From positions 2,170,001 through 2,234,000 of the forward strand of contig NZ_HG938353.1 of assembly GCF_000731315.1 (NCBI RefSeq): a DNA stretch of 64,000 nt, written 5' to 3'. Below the pieces are notes generated by a model. The model saw only the letters and a program-made list of their open reading frames with translations, made no database searches and had not been told where the DNA came from. The position numbers were made by a program, and so were the translations under genes. How positions within the stretch are numbered: the stretch's first letter is position 1; the number at the start of each line of letters is the position of its first letter. The stretch is from Neorhizobium galegae bv. orientalis str. HAMBI 540. GTDB taxonomy: Bacteria > Pseudomonadota > Alphaproteobacteria > Rhizobiales > Rhizobiaceae. Shown here in pieces: positions 19,519 through 27,343 of this stretch.

Positions 19519-21176
19519 ACACCGTCATCAAGACCGGAGGGCAGCTCATCGTCGAGGCGCTGAAGGCTAACGGCGTCAAGCGCATCTCCTGCGTGCCCGG
19601 AGAAAGCTATCTCGCCGTGCTCGACGCGCTGCATGAAAGCGGCATCGAGGTGCTCGTCTGCCGCCAGGAAGGCGGCGCCGCGATGATGGCCGACAGCTGG
19701 GGCCGCCTCACCGGCGAGCCGGGCATCTGCATGGTGACCCGCGGCCCAGGCGCCACCAACGCCTCGGCCGGCCTGCACATCGCTAAGCAGGATTCGATCC
19801 CGATGATCCTTTTCGTCGGCCAGATCGGCCGCGACATGAAGGAACGGGAAGCCTTTCAGGAAGTCGAATACCGCCGCGCCTTCACCGAATTCGCCAAATG
19901 GGTCGGCGAGATCGACGACGCCCGCCGCATCCCCGAATTCGTCACCCGCGCCTTTGCGGTCGCCACCTCCGGCCGTCCCGGCCCGGTCGTACTGACACTG
20001 CCGGAAGACATGCTGGTCGATGAAGTCGAGGCGCCTGAAGCCCGCGCCTATATGCCGGTCGAAAGCCATCCCGGAAAAAGCCAGATCGCAGCGTTCGAAA
20101 TCATGCTGAAGAACGCTCAGCGTCCGATGTTCATTCTCGGCGGTACCCGCTGGAGCGAACAGGCCGTTGCCGATTTCCAGGCTTTCGCCAGCCGTTTCAA
20201 GATCCCGGTCGGCTGCTCCTTCCGCCGCCAGATGCTGTTCGATCACCTCCACCCCTCCTATGCGGGGGATGTCGGCATCGGCATCAATCCCGTGCTCGCC
20301 AAGGCGGTCAAGGAGGCGGACCTGCTGGTACTAATCGGCAGCCGCATGTCGGAAATGCCCTCCTCCAGCTACACGCTGATCGACATTCCCTACCCGCAAC
20401 AGAAGCTCGTCCACATCTTCCCCGACCCGGAAGAACTCGGCCGCATGTACCGGCCGGACCTGGCGATCTGCGCCGCGCCAGCGGAATTCGTCGCCGCGCT
20501 GAAGGACCTCGAACCACCCGCCCTGCCGCTCTGGGCCGAACGGAAATCGGCGCTGCACGACGCCTACCTCAAATGGTCGACGCCGCCTGAGGCCGGCCCC
20601 GGCCCGGTCAGGATGGGCCCGATCATGCAATGGATCGAGGAAAACGTGCCCGACAACGCGATCTTCACCAACGGCGCCGGCAATTACGCCACCTGGCTGC
20701 ACCGCTTCCACCGCTTCCGGAAATACAATACCCAGTCCGCCCCCACCTCCGGCTCGATGGGCTACGGCCTGCCCGCCGCCGTTGCCGCCAAGCAGCTGTT
20801 TCCGGAACGCGAAGTCGTCTGCTTTGCCGGCGACGGCTGCTTCATGATGCATGGCCAGGAATTCATCACCGCCGTCCGCTATGGACTGCCGATCATCACG
20901 GTGCTCGTCAACAACGGCATCTATGGCACGATCCGCATGCATCAGGAGCGGGAATATCCGGGCCGCGTCAGCGCCACCGACCTCGTCAACCCGGATTTCG
21001 TCGCCTACGCCAAGGCCTTCGGCGGTCATGGCGAACTGGTTGAGAAGACGGAAGAATTCGGCCCTGCCTACGAGCGGGCGCGCGCCAGCGGCAAGCCCTC
21101 GATCATCGAGGTCAGGCTGGACCCGGAAGCGATCACGCCGGCAAGGACGCTGACCCAGATCCGCGAAAGGGCCTGA
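19515..21176 (+). CDS. Thiamine-diphosphate-dependent enzyme, acetolactate-synthase-like
   Basis: A 553-residue enzyme of the ThDP decarboxylase/carboligase superfamily with the three standard domains. The N-terminal PYR domain begins GGQLIVEALKANGVKRISCVPGESYLAVLDAL and has the activating Glu in CRQEGGAA. A central Rossmann-like domain follows. The C-terminal PP domain has the metal/ThDP motif beginning GDGCFMMHG and ending VNNGIYG. It resembles unassigned ThDP proteins usually annotated as acetolactate synthase large subunit, but there is no regulatory (IlvH) subunit gene nearby. Coupled by ATGA to the CoA-transferase, so it probably acts on the same acid or acyl-CoA. Oxalyl-CoA decarboxylase is possible but unsupported at motif level. 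Confidence 0.82.
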   Translation: MNTVIKTGGQLIVEALKANGVKRISCVPGESYLAVLDALHESGIEVLVCRQEGGAAMMADSWGRLTGEPGICMVTRGPGATNASAGLHIAKQDSIPMILFVGQIGRDMKEREAFQEVEYRRAFTEFAKWVGEIDDARRIPEFVTRAFAVATSGRPGPVVLTLPEDMLVDEVEAPEARAYMPVESHPGKSQIAAFEIMLKNAQRPMFILGGTRWSEQAVADFQAFASRFKIPVGCSFRRQMLFDHLHPSYAGDVGIGINPVLAKAVKEADLLVLIGSRMSEMPSSSYTLIDIPYPQQKLVHIFPDPEELGRMYRPDLAICAAPAEFVAALKDLEPPALPLWAERKSALHDAYLKWSTPPEAGPGPVRMGPIMQWIEENVPDNAIFTNGAGNYATWLHRFHRFRKYNTQSAPTSGSMGYGLPAAVAAKQLFPEREVVCFAGDGCFMMHGQEFITAVRYGLPIITVLVNNGIYGTIRMHQEREYPGRVSATDLVNPDFVAYAKAFGGHGELVEKTEEFGPAYERARASGKPSIIEVRLDPEAITPARTLTQIRERA

Positions 21177-21181
21177 AATAG

Positions 21182-21218
21182 AAAAAGCCGGCCTATCAGA
21201 ACGATATGCCGGCTTTTT
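21182..21218. terminator. Bidirectional terminator between the ThDP gene and ridA
   Basis: Perfect 11-bp stem AAAAAGCCGGC/GCCGGCTTTTT with a 15-nt loop, placed between convergent genes (ends at 21176 and 21237). T-rich exit on either strand. Confidence 0.85.
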
Positions 21219-21236
21219 GAATCAATAGCGCAGCGA

Positions 21237-21578
21237 TCAGATCGCGGCCGTGACGATGAACTCGACCTTGTATTTCGGCGCAGCGAGCTTGGCTTCGCTG
21301 GTGGCGCGGGCCGGCGGGTTGGCCGGATCAACCCAGCTTTCCCAAACGGCGTTCATTTCACCGAAATAGGCGATGTCCGAGAGATAGATGATCGTCTGCA
21401 GGATCTTCGACTTGTTGGAACCGGCGGCTGCCAGCAGGCGGTCGACTTCGGCGAGCGCGTCCTTGCACTGGTCGGTGACGCTCTCGCCTTCGCCGACTTG
21501 GCCGGCGAGATAAACGGTGTTGCCGTGGACGACGGCGCCGCTCATGCGGGCGGCAGGCTCGATGCGCTGGATGCTCAT
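21237..21578 (-). CDS. RidA/YjgF family protein (enamine/imine deaminase)
   Basis: A 113-residue cytoplasmic protein, trimeric in the family. RidA proteins hydrolyse reactive 2-aminoacrylate and other imines released by PLP enzymes. The fold segments are present: VVHGNTVYLAGQVGEG, then a helix with CKDALAEVDRLLAAAGSNKSKILQTIIYLSD, and PARATSEAKLAAPKYKVEFIV, where the Arg corresponds to the catalytic Arg105 of RidA. The surrounding loop differs from archetypal RidA (PARS), so it may belong to one of the Rid1-7 subgroups with altered substrate. Start at ATG 21578, with GAGGAG six bases upstream. Near a DUF442 gene on the same strand, 72 bp upstream. Confidence 0.86.
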   Translation of the reverse strand: MSIQRIEPAARMSGAVVHGNTVYLAGQVGEGESVTDQCKDALAEVDRLLAAAGSNKSKILQTIIYLSDIAYFGEMNAVWESWVDPANPPARATSEAKLAAPKYKVEFIVTAAI

Positions 21579-21649
21579 GGAATTCTCCTCAAAAAAATTG
21601 AGCTTCAGGAAGAGGCCCCGCGCAAAAGGCACGAGGCCGCGGAAAATCT

Positions 21650-21988
21650 TTAGCCGCGCAGATGCTGGCTCTTTTCGTAGATCGCCGTCGAACGGGCGCC
21701 CGACCGGCAGAAGCCGAGCATCGGGCGCGGGAATTCGTCGAGCGCATCGACCATCGCCTTGACGCCCTGTTCGTCGACGCCCATGCGGCCGACCGGGATG
21801 TGGCGGATGTCGAGGCCGAGTTCCTTCGCGCGGGCTTCGATCTGCGCAAAATGCGGCTGGCCCGGCTCCTCGTCATCGGGACGATGGCAGACGACCGACT
21901 TGAAACCCATGGCCTTGACCTGGTCGAGTTCCTCGACGGTGATCTGGCCGGTGACGGAATACTCGTCGTTGATCTGGCGGATATCCAT
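21650..21988 (-). CDS. TIGR01244/DUF442 family phosphatase-like (rhodanese/PTP fold) protein
   Basis: A 112-residue cytoplasmic protein of the DUF442 family, annotated variously as sulfur transferase or protein-tyrosine-phosphatase-like. The N-terminal INDEYSVTGQITVEELDQVKAMGFKSVVCHRPDDEEPGQP and the C-terminal LGFCRSGARST loop are characteristic; the latter is a Cys-x5-Arg P-loop, so it could bind phosphate or persulfide. In rhizobia the same domain is found fused to a metallo-hydrolase in the Blh persulfide dioxygenase and in BigR-linked systems, but here it stands alone with no persulfide genes around. Start at ATG 21988 preceded by GGAGGG. Catalytic function is undetermined. Confidence 0.82.
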   Translation of the reverse strand: MDIRQINDEYSVTGQITVEELDQVKAMGFKSVVCHRPDDEEPGQPHFAQIEARAKELGLDIRHIPVGRMGVDEQGVKAMVDALDEFPRPMLGFCRSGARSTAIYEKSQHLRG

Positions 21989-22066
21989 GGACTTAGCCCT
22001 CCGTTCTATTTGAGGCGCAAGCATTACGACGGTGCCCTTTGGGCGTCAATCGCCGAACGACAACTC

Positions 22067-22906
22067 TCAGACGAAGCAGAAGCGTAGGCCGTATTCGACA
22101 CTTTCGCCGGGCTTGACCCACCCGAGTTCCCCATTCGCCTCAAGTTCCTGGCGGCTTGCCAGGCGATGCGAAACTGGCTCGATGCCGAGTACATGCGCCG
22201 GCGCCTTCTGGTTCCGCCAGACCTGCAGATGCGGCAGCGTGTCGGTCCTGAACTTCACCTTCAGCGTCAGCCCGCCGATCGCCGCGATCGGCCCGAGCGC
22301 GATTTCGGCCCATTGCTCGCCCTCCACGATCGCCGGCACGCAGAATATGCCGCCGGTCTCGCCGCCGAAGGTCCAGGGGAAGCCGCCTTTGTCGAGCATC
22401 CTGCCGGTCAGCCGGACCTGGTCGTCGAACAGCCAGGCGCCGATATTCATGTGATACATATGCACCCGTGCAAAGGGCTTTGTGCCGGTATTGGTGACCT
22501 TGTCCGACAGGCTCACCTCGCCCGTCGCACCATCGATCCGCCAGTGGCGTTCGAGGACAGCCGTCTCGCCGGTCGCAATGGTCAGCGGCACGCGGGCACG
22601 GCATTCCGCATCCGGCCCCTGCGCATCCCAGAACAGGATTTCGGCCGGGTGGGAGGAGAAGGACCCATGCAGCGGATATTTCCGGCCGTCAGCGGCGCCT
22701 TCGATGGCCTCGGGATGACGAATATGGTCAGGCCCGCAGGTGAAGAGGAACCCTTCGAGCGAATGATCGATTCGCGGATCACCGTCGTCGGGAATGGCCC
22801 GGCCCGGAGCAAGGTCCACATCGCCGATGAAACAGCCCCCGATATCAAGAACCGAGCTCTCGTCGAGAAAAATCCTCGGCCCGTTAGCAGCGGAAAAAGC
22901 CTTCAT
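22067..22906 (-). CDS. Aldose 1-epimerase-like protein (DUF4432-type)
   Basis: A 279-residue predicted beta-sandwich of the galactose-mutarotase superfamily. Seen: FLFTCGPDHIRHP, YPLHGSFSSHPAEI with the conserved His, a central DKVTNTGTKPFARVHMYHMNIG strand pair and a late NGELGWVKPGESVEYGLRF that fits the family end. The acidic base of true mutarotases is not obvious, which fits the DUF4432 branch whose activity is poorly defined. Start placed at ATG 22906 because AAGGGA lies eight bases upstream; two more ATGs occur within the preceding five codons. It is divergent from the L,D-transpeptidase gene across a 192-bp spacer. Sugar substrate unknown. Confidence 0.72.
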   Translation of the reverse strand: MKAFSAANGPRIFLDESSVLDIGGCFIGDVDLAPGRAIPDDGDPRIDHSLEGFLFTCGPDHIRHPEAIEGAADGRKYPLHGSFSSHPAEILFWDAQGPDAECRARVPLTIATGETAVLERHWRIDGATGEVSLSDKVTNTGTKPFARVHMYHMNIGAWLFDDQVRLTGRMLDKGGFPWTFGGETGGIFCVPAIVEGEQWAEIALGPIAAIGGLTLKVKFRTDTLPHLQVWRNQKAPAHVLGIEPVSHRLASRQELEANGELGWVKPGESVEYGLRFCFV

Positions 22907-23098
22907 AATCATTCCCTTCACGGTTTCGTCAAAACTTCTAACCGATCGTGAAGCGAATTTAACGGTGTGTTCATGACGAATTCACTTTTTCCACACTACG
23001 GTCAAAATTAACTTGTCTGTGGCGACAGGCGAACGGGCGGGAACCAATGTCCGATTTCCCGATTACGCTTAAGTAGTAACAAGGAAGTCGGTGACATC

Positions 23099-24487
23099 GT
23101 GAAGCGGCTATTTTTTGCATGCGCAAGCCTGGTGATCTTGACCGCGGCACAGGGAATTCCCGCCGCCGAGGCGCAAAACCGTTATGGCCGCTATCCCTCG
23201 GAAACGATGCTCGTCGCTCCTGACGGCTCGATACTAGACTACGTGCCCGATCGCGGCGATGTCGTCATCAGCCGCGACGGCATGGGTCGCCGCGTTCTGA
23301 TCGATCATTTCGGCAATGTCGTCGCAACCGAGGTCCGCCAGGAAACCTATCGCCCCAACCGGACGCAGGAATATCCGCCGGTACCGGGCGGCTACCGGTC
23401 TCCGCGCGACACTGGCGGCTATCAGCAGGGTGCCGGCGGTTATCGCGACTACCGCGAATATCGACCGGGCGAACCAGGTGCCATTACCGGCGGGATCCCG
23501 GGACGAGGCTCGGTCAGCCGTATGCCGCTCGATGATCAGGCCCTCCCCGACACCGGCTATCCGCAGGAAGCCTCGATCGAACCGGACCAGCCGCCGGCGG
23601 AAACGCTTCTGCCGCAGAAGCCGATCATCACCGTCACCAAGAAGCCGCAGGCCCAGATCGCAGCACTTCAGGTCTTTCTGGACCGTGAAGGCATCTCGCC
23701 CGGCGTCATCGACGGCCATCTCGGCGACAACGTCAACAAGGCGATCGCCGCCTGGCAGGAAATGACCGGCGAGACGCTCGATCCGAACAATTCCGAGGAC
23801 ATCCTGCAGCGGCTGACCTATTCGGGCGGCCTGCCGATCGTCGACTACACAATCACCCCCGCCGATGCCGCCGGTCCCTACGTCGCGTCGATCCCGGAAG
23901 ACTATGCGCACAAATCGCAGCTGCCGGCCATGTCCTATACGTCGGTGACCGAAAAGCTCGCCGAGCAGTTCCACATGGACGAAGGTTATCTCAAGGCGCT
24001 CAATCCCGGCGTGGATTTCACCATCCCCGGCTCGACCATCAAGGTCATCAATCCCGGCCAGCCGAAGGTCGGGCAGGTCACCCGCATCATCGCCGACAAG
24101 GGCAGGAAGCAGGTTTTTGCCTACGGCGCCGACGGCAAGCTGGTGGCGGCTTATCCTGCAACCATCGGCTCGACCGACACGCCTTCGCCGACCGGCACAC
24201 ACTCGGTCGAACGCATCGCCCTCGATCCCGGCTATACCTACAATCCGAAGATCAATTTCAAACAAGGCAACAACGACCAGATCCTGCAGATCCCGCCGGG
24301 TCCGAACGGTCCGGTCGGCACGGTCTGGATTGCGCTCTCGAAGCCCACCTACGGCATCCACGGCACGCCGGAACCTTCCAAGATCGGCAAGACCAACAGC
24401 CACGGTTGCGTGCGCCTGACCAACTGGGACGCAAGGGAACTCGCCAAGATGGTCAAGCCCGGCACCACGGTGGAATTTACCGAGTAG
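23099..24487 (+). CDS. Exported L,D-transpeptidase (YkuD) with peptidoglycan-binding and LysM-like domains
   Basis: A 462-residue periplasmic enzyme that makes 3-3 peptide crosslinks or attaches proteins to peptidoglycan. The signal peptide ends AEA-Q near residue 25. Then a Tyr/Gly/Arg-rich linker, a peptidoglycan-binding type 1 domain at about 180-240 (VFLDREGISPGVIDGHLGDNVNKAI), a LysM-like stretch (YTSVTEKLAEQFHMDEGYLKALNPG), and the YkuD domain at about 335-460. The active site HGTPEPSKIGKTNSHGCVRL contains the nucleophile Cys437 and its His. The start codon is GTG. A perfect 11-bp terminator follows. Rhizobiaceae grow from the pole and carry many L,D-transpeptidases, so specific function cannot be assigned. 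Confidence 0.92.
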   Translation: MKRLFFACASLVILTAAQGIPAAEAQNRYGRYPSETMLVAPDGSILDYVPDRGDVVISRDGMGRRVLIDHFGNVVATEVRQETYRPNRTQEYPPVPGGYRSPRDTGGYQQGAGGYRDYREYRPGEPGAITGGIPGRGSVSRMPLDDQALPDTGYPQEASIEPDQPPAETLLPQKPIITVTKKPQAQIAALQVFLDREGISPGVIDGHLGDNVNKAIAAWQEMTGETLDPNNSEDILQRLTYSGGLPIVDYTITPADAAGPYVASIPEDYAHKSQLPAMSYTSVTEKLAEQFHMDEGYLKALNPGVDFTIPGSTIKVINPGQPKVGQVTRIIADKGRKQVFAYGADGKLVAAYPATIGSTDTPSPTGTHSVERIALDPGYTYNPKINFKQGNNDQILQIPPGPNGPVGTVWIALSKPTYGIHGTPEPSKIGKTNSHGCVRLTNWDARELAKMVKPGTTVEFTE

Positions 24488-24505
24488 GATCCAGAACAAC
24501 CCATC

Positions 24506-24540
24506 AGCCGTCGGCACCCGCTGCCGACGGCTTTTTGTTT
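24506..24540 (+). terminator. Terminator after the L,D-transpeptidase gene
   Basis: Perfect 11-bp stem AGCCGTCGGCA/TGCCGACGGCT with a CCCGC loop followed by TTTTGTTT, 18 bp beyond the stop codon. Confidence 0.88.
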
Positions 24541-24590
24541 GCCTGGCAATCTGGCTTCGGCCAAAAGAAGCCCTAGTTTTTCGCGAGAAA

Positions 24591-24624
24591 AATGTACATC
24601 GGGGTGGAATGTACATCGGGGTGG
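24591..24624 (+). repeat. Perfect 17-bp tandem duplication in the leader of the zinc-finger gene
   Basis: AATGTACATCGGGGTGG occurs twice head to tail. Each copy contains an ATG, so the duplication creates two extra candidate starts before ATG 24630. The first opens a 13-codon frame whose TGA overlaps ATG 24630 (ATGA); the second is in frame with the gene and would add seven residues. Confidence 0.85.
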
Positions 24625-24629
24625 ATGGA

Positions 24630-25232
24630 ATGAACTTCCCAACGAGACTGAAAGGCGCCCTGTCCCTCCTCTTCGGACGCGGCGACGACGGAAATGTCTG
24701 CTCCTTCTGTGGTGAGAACCGCCGCACTGTCGAGATGATCATTGCCGGTCCGGCAGCCACGGCGATCTGCAATCGCTGCATCTTTGTCTGCAACCAGGTC
24801 ATGCTTGAAAATTCCGGCCCGCCTGGTTTCCGTCGCCATGCCGAAAAAGATCATGAAAAATCGATTGCAATACCACTCGCCCACGACGAAGTCCTGCTGG
24901 GCGCTCCCGAACGTATCGCGCTCGAGCAAATGCTGCACGCCCTCGTCGCGTCGCTTCCCCAATGCAGACTGATCGGCTGGAGCTATATGCATTCGCAGGA
25001 TCGATTCGACCTGCTGACGGTCGAGATCCTGACGACATCCGGAATGCAGCCGAATGAAATCAGCAACCTCGCCCAGCAGAACTGGCGTCAGATGCGCGAC
25101 CGTTTCGTCGCCGCGCGCAGCGTTCCGGCCAATCTGGAAGAGCCCGCACTGATCGGAACCGCAGCCGCAGCTACCCAGGCGGCCAGTGCATATGCAAAGG
25201 CGGTCGGCTCTTTCGAACCAACCGCCTCCTAG
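24630..25232 (+). CDS. Stand-alone ClpX-type C4 zinc-finger protein
   Basis: A 200-residue protein. Residues 22-57 copy the N-terminal zinc-binding domain of ClpX: CSFCG at 24-28, an IAGP segment, then ICNRC ending at 50 and VCNQV, giving four Zn ligands C24, C27, C47 and C50. The AAA+ domain of ClpX is absent. The remaining 140 residues contain a helical region (LGAPERIALEQMLHALVASLPQCRLIGW...) and an Ala-rich tail and match nothing I recognise. In ClpX this domain dimerises and binds substrates and the adaptor SspB, so an adaptor or decoy role around ClpXP is an inference worth testing. Start chosen at ATG 24630; ATG 24609 is in frame inside the repeat. Confidence 0.75.
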   Translation: MNFPTRLKGALSLLFGRGDDGNVCSFCGENRRTVEMIIAGPAATAICNRCIFVCNQVMLENSGPPGFRRHAEKDHEKSIAIPLAHDEVLLGAPERIALEQMLHALVASLPQCRLIGWSYMHSQDRFDLLTVEILTTSGMQPNEISNLAQQNWRQMRDRFVAARSVPANLEEPALIGTAAAATQAASAYAKAVGSFEPTAS

Positions 25233-25261
25233 TCCTGGAATGAACAGAAGTCCAATGGTGA

Positions 25262-25978
25262 TCAGGCCGCGTAGCGGCCCAATCCGAAGAGGCGCGACGC
25301 GACGGACCGGGTGATCTTGACGGGCATGAGACGCATGACTTCCTGTGCGTAAGACCGGGCGTTTTCCTTCGCCTTGTCGAGATTGCTGACCTTGGCCTGA
25401 TCGAGCGTATGGAGCGTCCCGCCGGTCTCGAAGAGTTCCTTGAAGGCGATGCGTTCACCGATCGGCGTATCGAGGACATGCACACCGCGGGCTGCCAGAA
25501 GCCCTTTGATGGTCAGCAGCGCCTTGGTGGTGACCATCGAGGTAACGCGCGTCAGCACGACCGAATGCGGGATCACCAGGCCGGCCTTCTCCTTCATGTA
25601 GCTCAGAAGGTCGAGGATCTGCGCCGCACCCTTGGCGTCCATGGCGGAACCCTGGACCGGGATCATCACGTGGTCGGAAAGCCCGATCGCCGTGGTGACC
25701 AGCGCATCACGGGCGCCGGCGAGGTCGATGATGAAATAGTCGGTGCGCGATGCCATTTCCCGAAGATGACATTGCAGCGATGCGAGCGTGACTTCCGATA
25801 CCACTTCGATATTGCGCACGGTGCCGGAGGTCTCGAACCACTGGCTGATCCAGCGCTGCGGGTCGGCATCGATGACGGTGACGCGAAAACCCTGATAGGC
25901 AAGTTCGGTAGCGAGCAGGAGCGCAGCGGTCGTTTTTCCGGCTCCGCCCTTGGCGTTGGCAAAGGAAATTACAGGCAT
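25262..25978 (-). CDS. ParA/MinD-family ATPase (VirC1-like, orphan)
   Basis: A 238-residue P-loop ATPase with the deviant Walker A KGGAGKTT at about 10-17, the switch strand VTVIDADPQRWISQW, and the acidic IIDLAGARDAL segment. It is shorter than plasmid ParA proteins, lacks an N-terminal DNA-binding helix-turn-helix, and there is no ParB gene or parS cluster visible nearby. This argues against replicon partitioning and for a positioning or scaffold ATPase, as with VirC1 or PpfA-type orphans. The convergent zinc-finger gene ends 29 bp away, with no terminator between them. The partner protein is unknown. Confident on family, not on cargo. Confidence 0.84.
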   Translation of the reverse strand: MPVISFANAKGGAGKTTAALLLATELAYQGFRVTVIDADPQRWISQWFETSGTVRNIEVVSEVTLASLQCHLREMASRTDYFIIDLAGARDALVTTAIGLSDHVMIPVQGSAMDAKGAAQILDLLSYMKEKAGLVIPHSVVLTRVTSMVTTKALLTIKGLLAARGVHVLDTPIGERIAFKELFETGGTLHTLDQAKVSNLDKAKENARSYAQEVMRLMPVKITRSVASRLFGLGRYAA

Positions 25979-26136
25979 TTTCGGTCCTCGAACAAGTCTT
26001 GAGCCACATCGCTCACGAGGACACCGGGAAGCATGGTGTCATGGGCACATCCTTTCCAAACATGGTTAACGAATTGCAAATTTAACCACCATTAATATCA
26101 CTCAGGAGATTTAGCTTTTGGCGCTAAAACGCGGAA

Positions 26137-26164
26137 AAGCCCGGAGGTTTGGGCCTCCGGGCTT
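26137..26164 (-). terminator. Terminator after the Fe-ADH operon
   Basis: Perfect 11-bp stem AAGCCCGGAGG/CCTCCGGGCTT with a 6-nt loop, followed on the minus strand by TTTTCC. It lies 34 bp beyond the Fe-ADH stop. The remaining spacer to 25979 is the leader of the ParA gene. Confidence 0.82.
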
Positions 26165-26197
26165 CTTCAATGCCGATCTTTCGAGAACCCCAAAGAC

Positions 26198-27343
26198 TTA
26201 AAAGCAGTCGAGGAAAAGCGCTTTGGTATTCTCCATCGTCATGGTGACGGGGTTGCCGCCGCAACTCGGGTCCTCCATCGCCATCGCCGTCAGTTCATCG
26301 ATTCGGTCCGGCTTGATTCCCATCGCCGTGAGATTTTCGGGAACGTTGAGTTCGGTACGCAGCGACAAGACGTAATCGTAGAACCCGTCGAACCCGCCGG
26401 CGATGCCGAGATAGGCCGCGGCGCGGGCGATCTTCTCTTCGATTGCCGGACGGTTGAAGCGCAGCACCGGCGGCATCACGACCGCATTGGTCATGCCGTG
26501 ATGGGTATTGTAGACGGCCCCGATCGGATGCGACAGCGAATGGATGGCGCCAAGCCCCTTCTGGAAGGCGACCGCTCCCATCGCTGCAGCCGACATCATG
26601 TTGGTGCGGGCTTCGAGGTCCTGTCCGTCCTTGTAGGCGCGTGGCAGGAATTCCTTGACGAGCCGCATGCCTTCGAGCGCGATCCCGCCGGACATCGGAT
26701 GGTAGAAGGGCGACGAATAGGCCTCCAGGCAATGCGCGAACGCATCCATGCCGGTGCCGACGGTAATCGCCTTCGGCATGCCCATCGTCAGTTCCGGATC
26801 GCAGATGACGACGCCGGGCAGCAGTTTCGGGTGGAAGATGATCTTCTTTACATGGGTGACGGAATTGGTGAGCACCCCTGCCCGGCCGACTTCAGACCCG
26901 GTTCCGGCCGTGGTCGGCACCGCGACGATCGGTGCGATCTTCGAAGCGTCGGCGCGGGTCCACCAGTCGCCGATATCCTCGAAATCCCAGACCGGCCGCG
27001 TCTGGCCGGCCATGAAGGCGATCAGCTTGCCGAGATCGAGGCCCGAACCGCCGCCGAAGGCGACGACGCCGTCATGGCCGCCGTCTTTGTAGGCTCTGAC
27101 GCCGGCTTCGAGGTTGTTCTCGTTCGGGTTCGGATCGACATCGGCAAAGATCGCCCGGCCGAGGCCAGCCTCTTCGAGCACGTCGAGCGCATGGCCGGTG
27201 ATCGCCATCGAGGCCAGTCCCCGATCGGTGACCAGAAGCGGTGTCTTGAGGCCGAGCGTCTTGCAGGCGTCCGCCAGTTCCTTGATCCGTCCGCGGCCCA
27301 GCTTGACGGCGGTCGGATAGCTCCAGTTCGCGACGATATTCAT
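26198..27343 (-). CDS. Iron-containing alcohol dehydrogenase
   Basis: A 381-residue group III alcohol dehydrogenase interconverting a primary alcohol and an aldehyde with NAD(P). Nucleotide-binding GGGSGLDLGKLIA is present. Iron ligands are visible: Asp and His in DAFAHCLEAYSS, then two His in HSLSHPIGAVYNTHHGM. Start at ATG 27343, which overlaps the ALDH stop by four bases (ATGA), so the two dehydrogenases are translationally coupled and probably act in sequence on alcohol, aldehyde and acid. It is the last gene of the minus-strand run beginning at the amidohydrolase or permease. Substrate inferred only from context: an alkanolamine or its gamma-glutamyl derivative. Confidence 0.9.
   Translation of the reverse strand: MNIVANWSYPTAVKLGRGRIKELADACKTLGLKTPLLVTDRGLASMAITGHALDVLEEAGLGRAIFADVDPNPNENNLEAGVRAYKDGGHDGVVAFGGGSGLDLGKLIAFMAGQTRPVWDFEDIGDWWTRADASKIAPIVAVPTTAGTGSEVGRAGVLTNSVTHVKKIIFHPKLLPGVVICDPELTMGMPKAITVGTGMDAFAHCLEAYSSPFYHPMSGGIALEGMRLVKEFLPRAYKDGQDLEARTNMMSAAAMGAVAFQKGLGAIHSLSHPIGAVYNTHHGMTNAVVMPPVLRFNRPAIEEKIARAAAYLGIAGGFDGFYDYVLSLRTELNVPENLTAMGIKPDRIDELTAMAMEDPSCGGNPVTMTMENTKALFLDCF

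Noticed and set aside
19515..21176. Naming the ThDP enzyme oxalyl-CoA decarboxylase because a CoA-transferase precedes it
   Set aside because: Overall sequence style is acetolactate-synthase-like and I do not see motifs specific to Oxc; kept as an unassigned ThDP enzyme.
25262..25978. Plasmid partition locus
   Set aside because: ParA is short, lacks the N-terminal DNA-binding domain, and no parB, repC or parS-like repeats are present.
26082..26095. TTAACCACCATTAA upstream of the ParA gene as a CtrA site
   Set aside because: Spacing is TTAA-N6-TTAA, whereas the CtrA site has N7.
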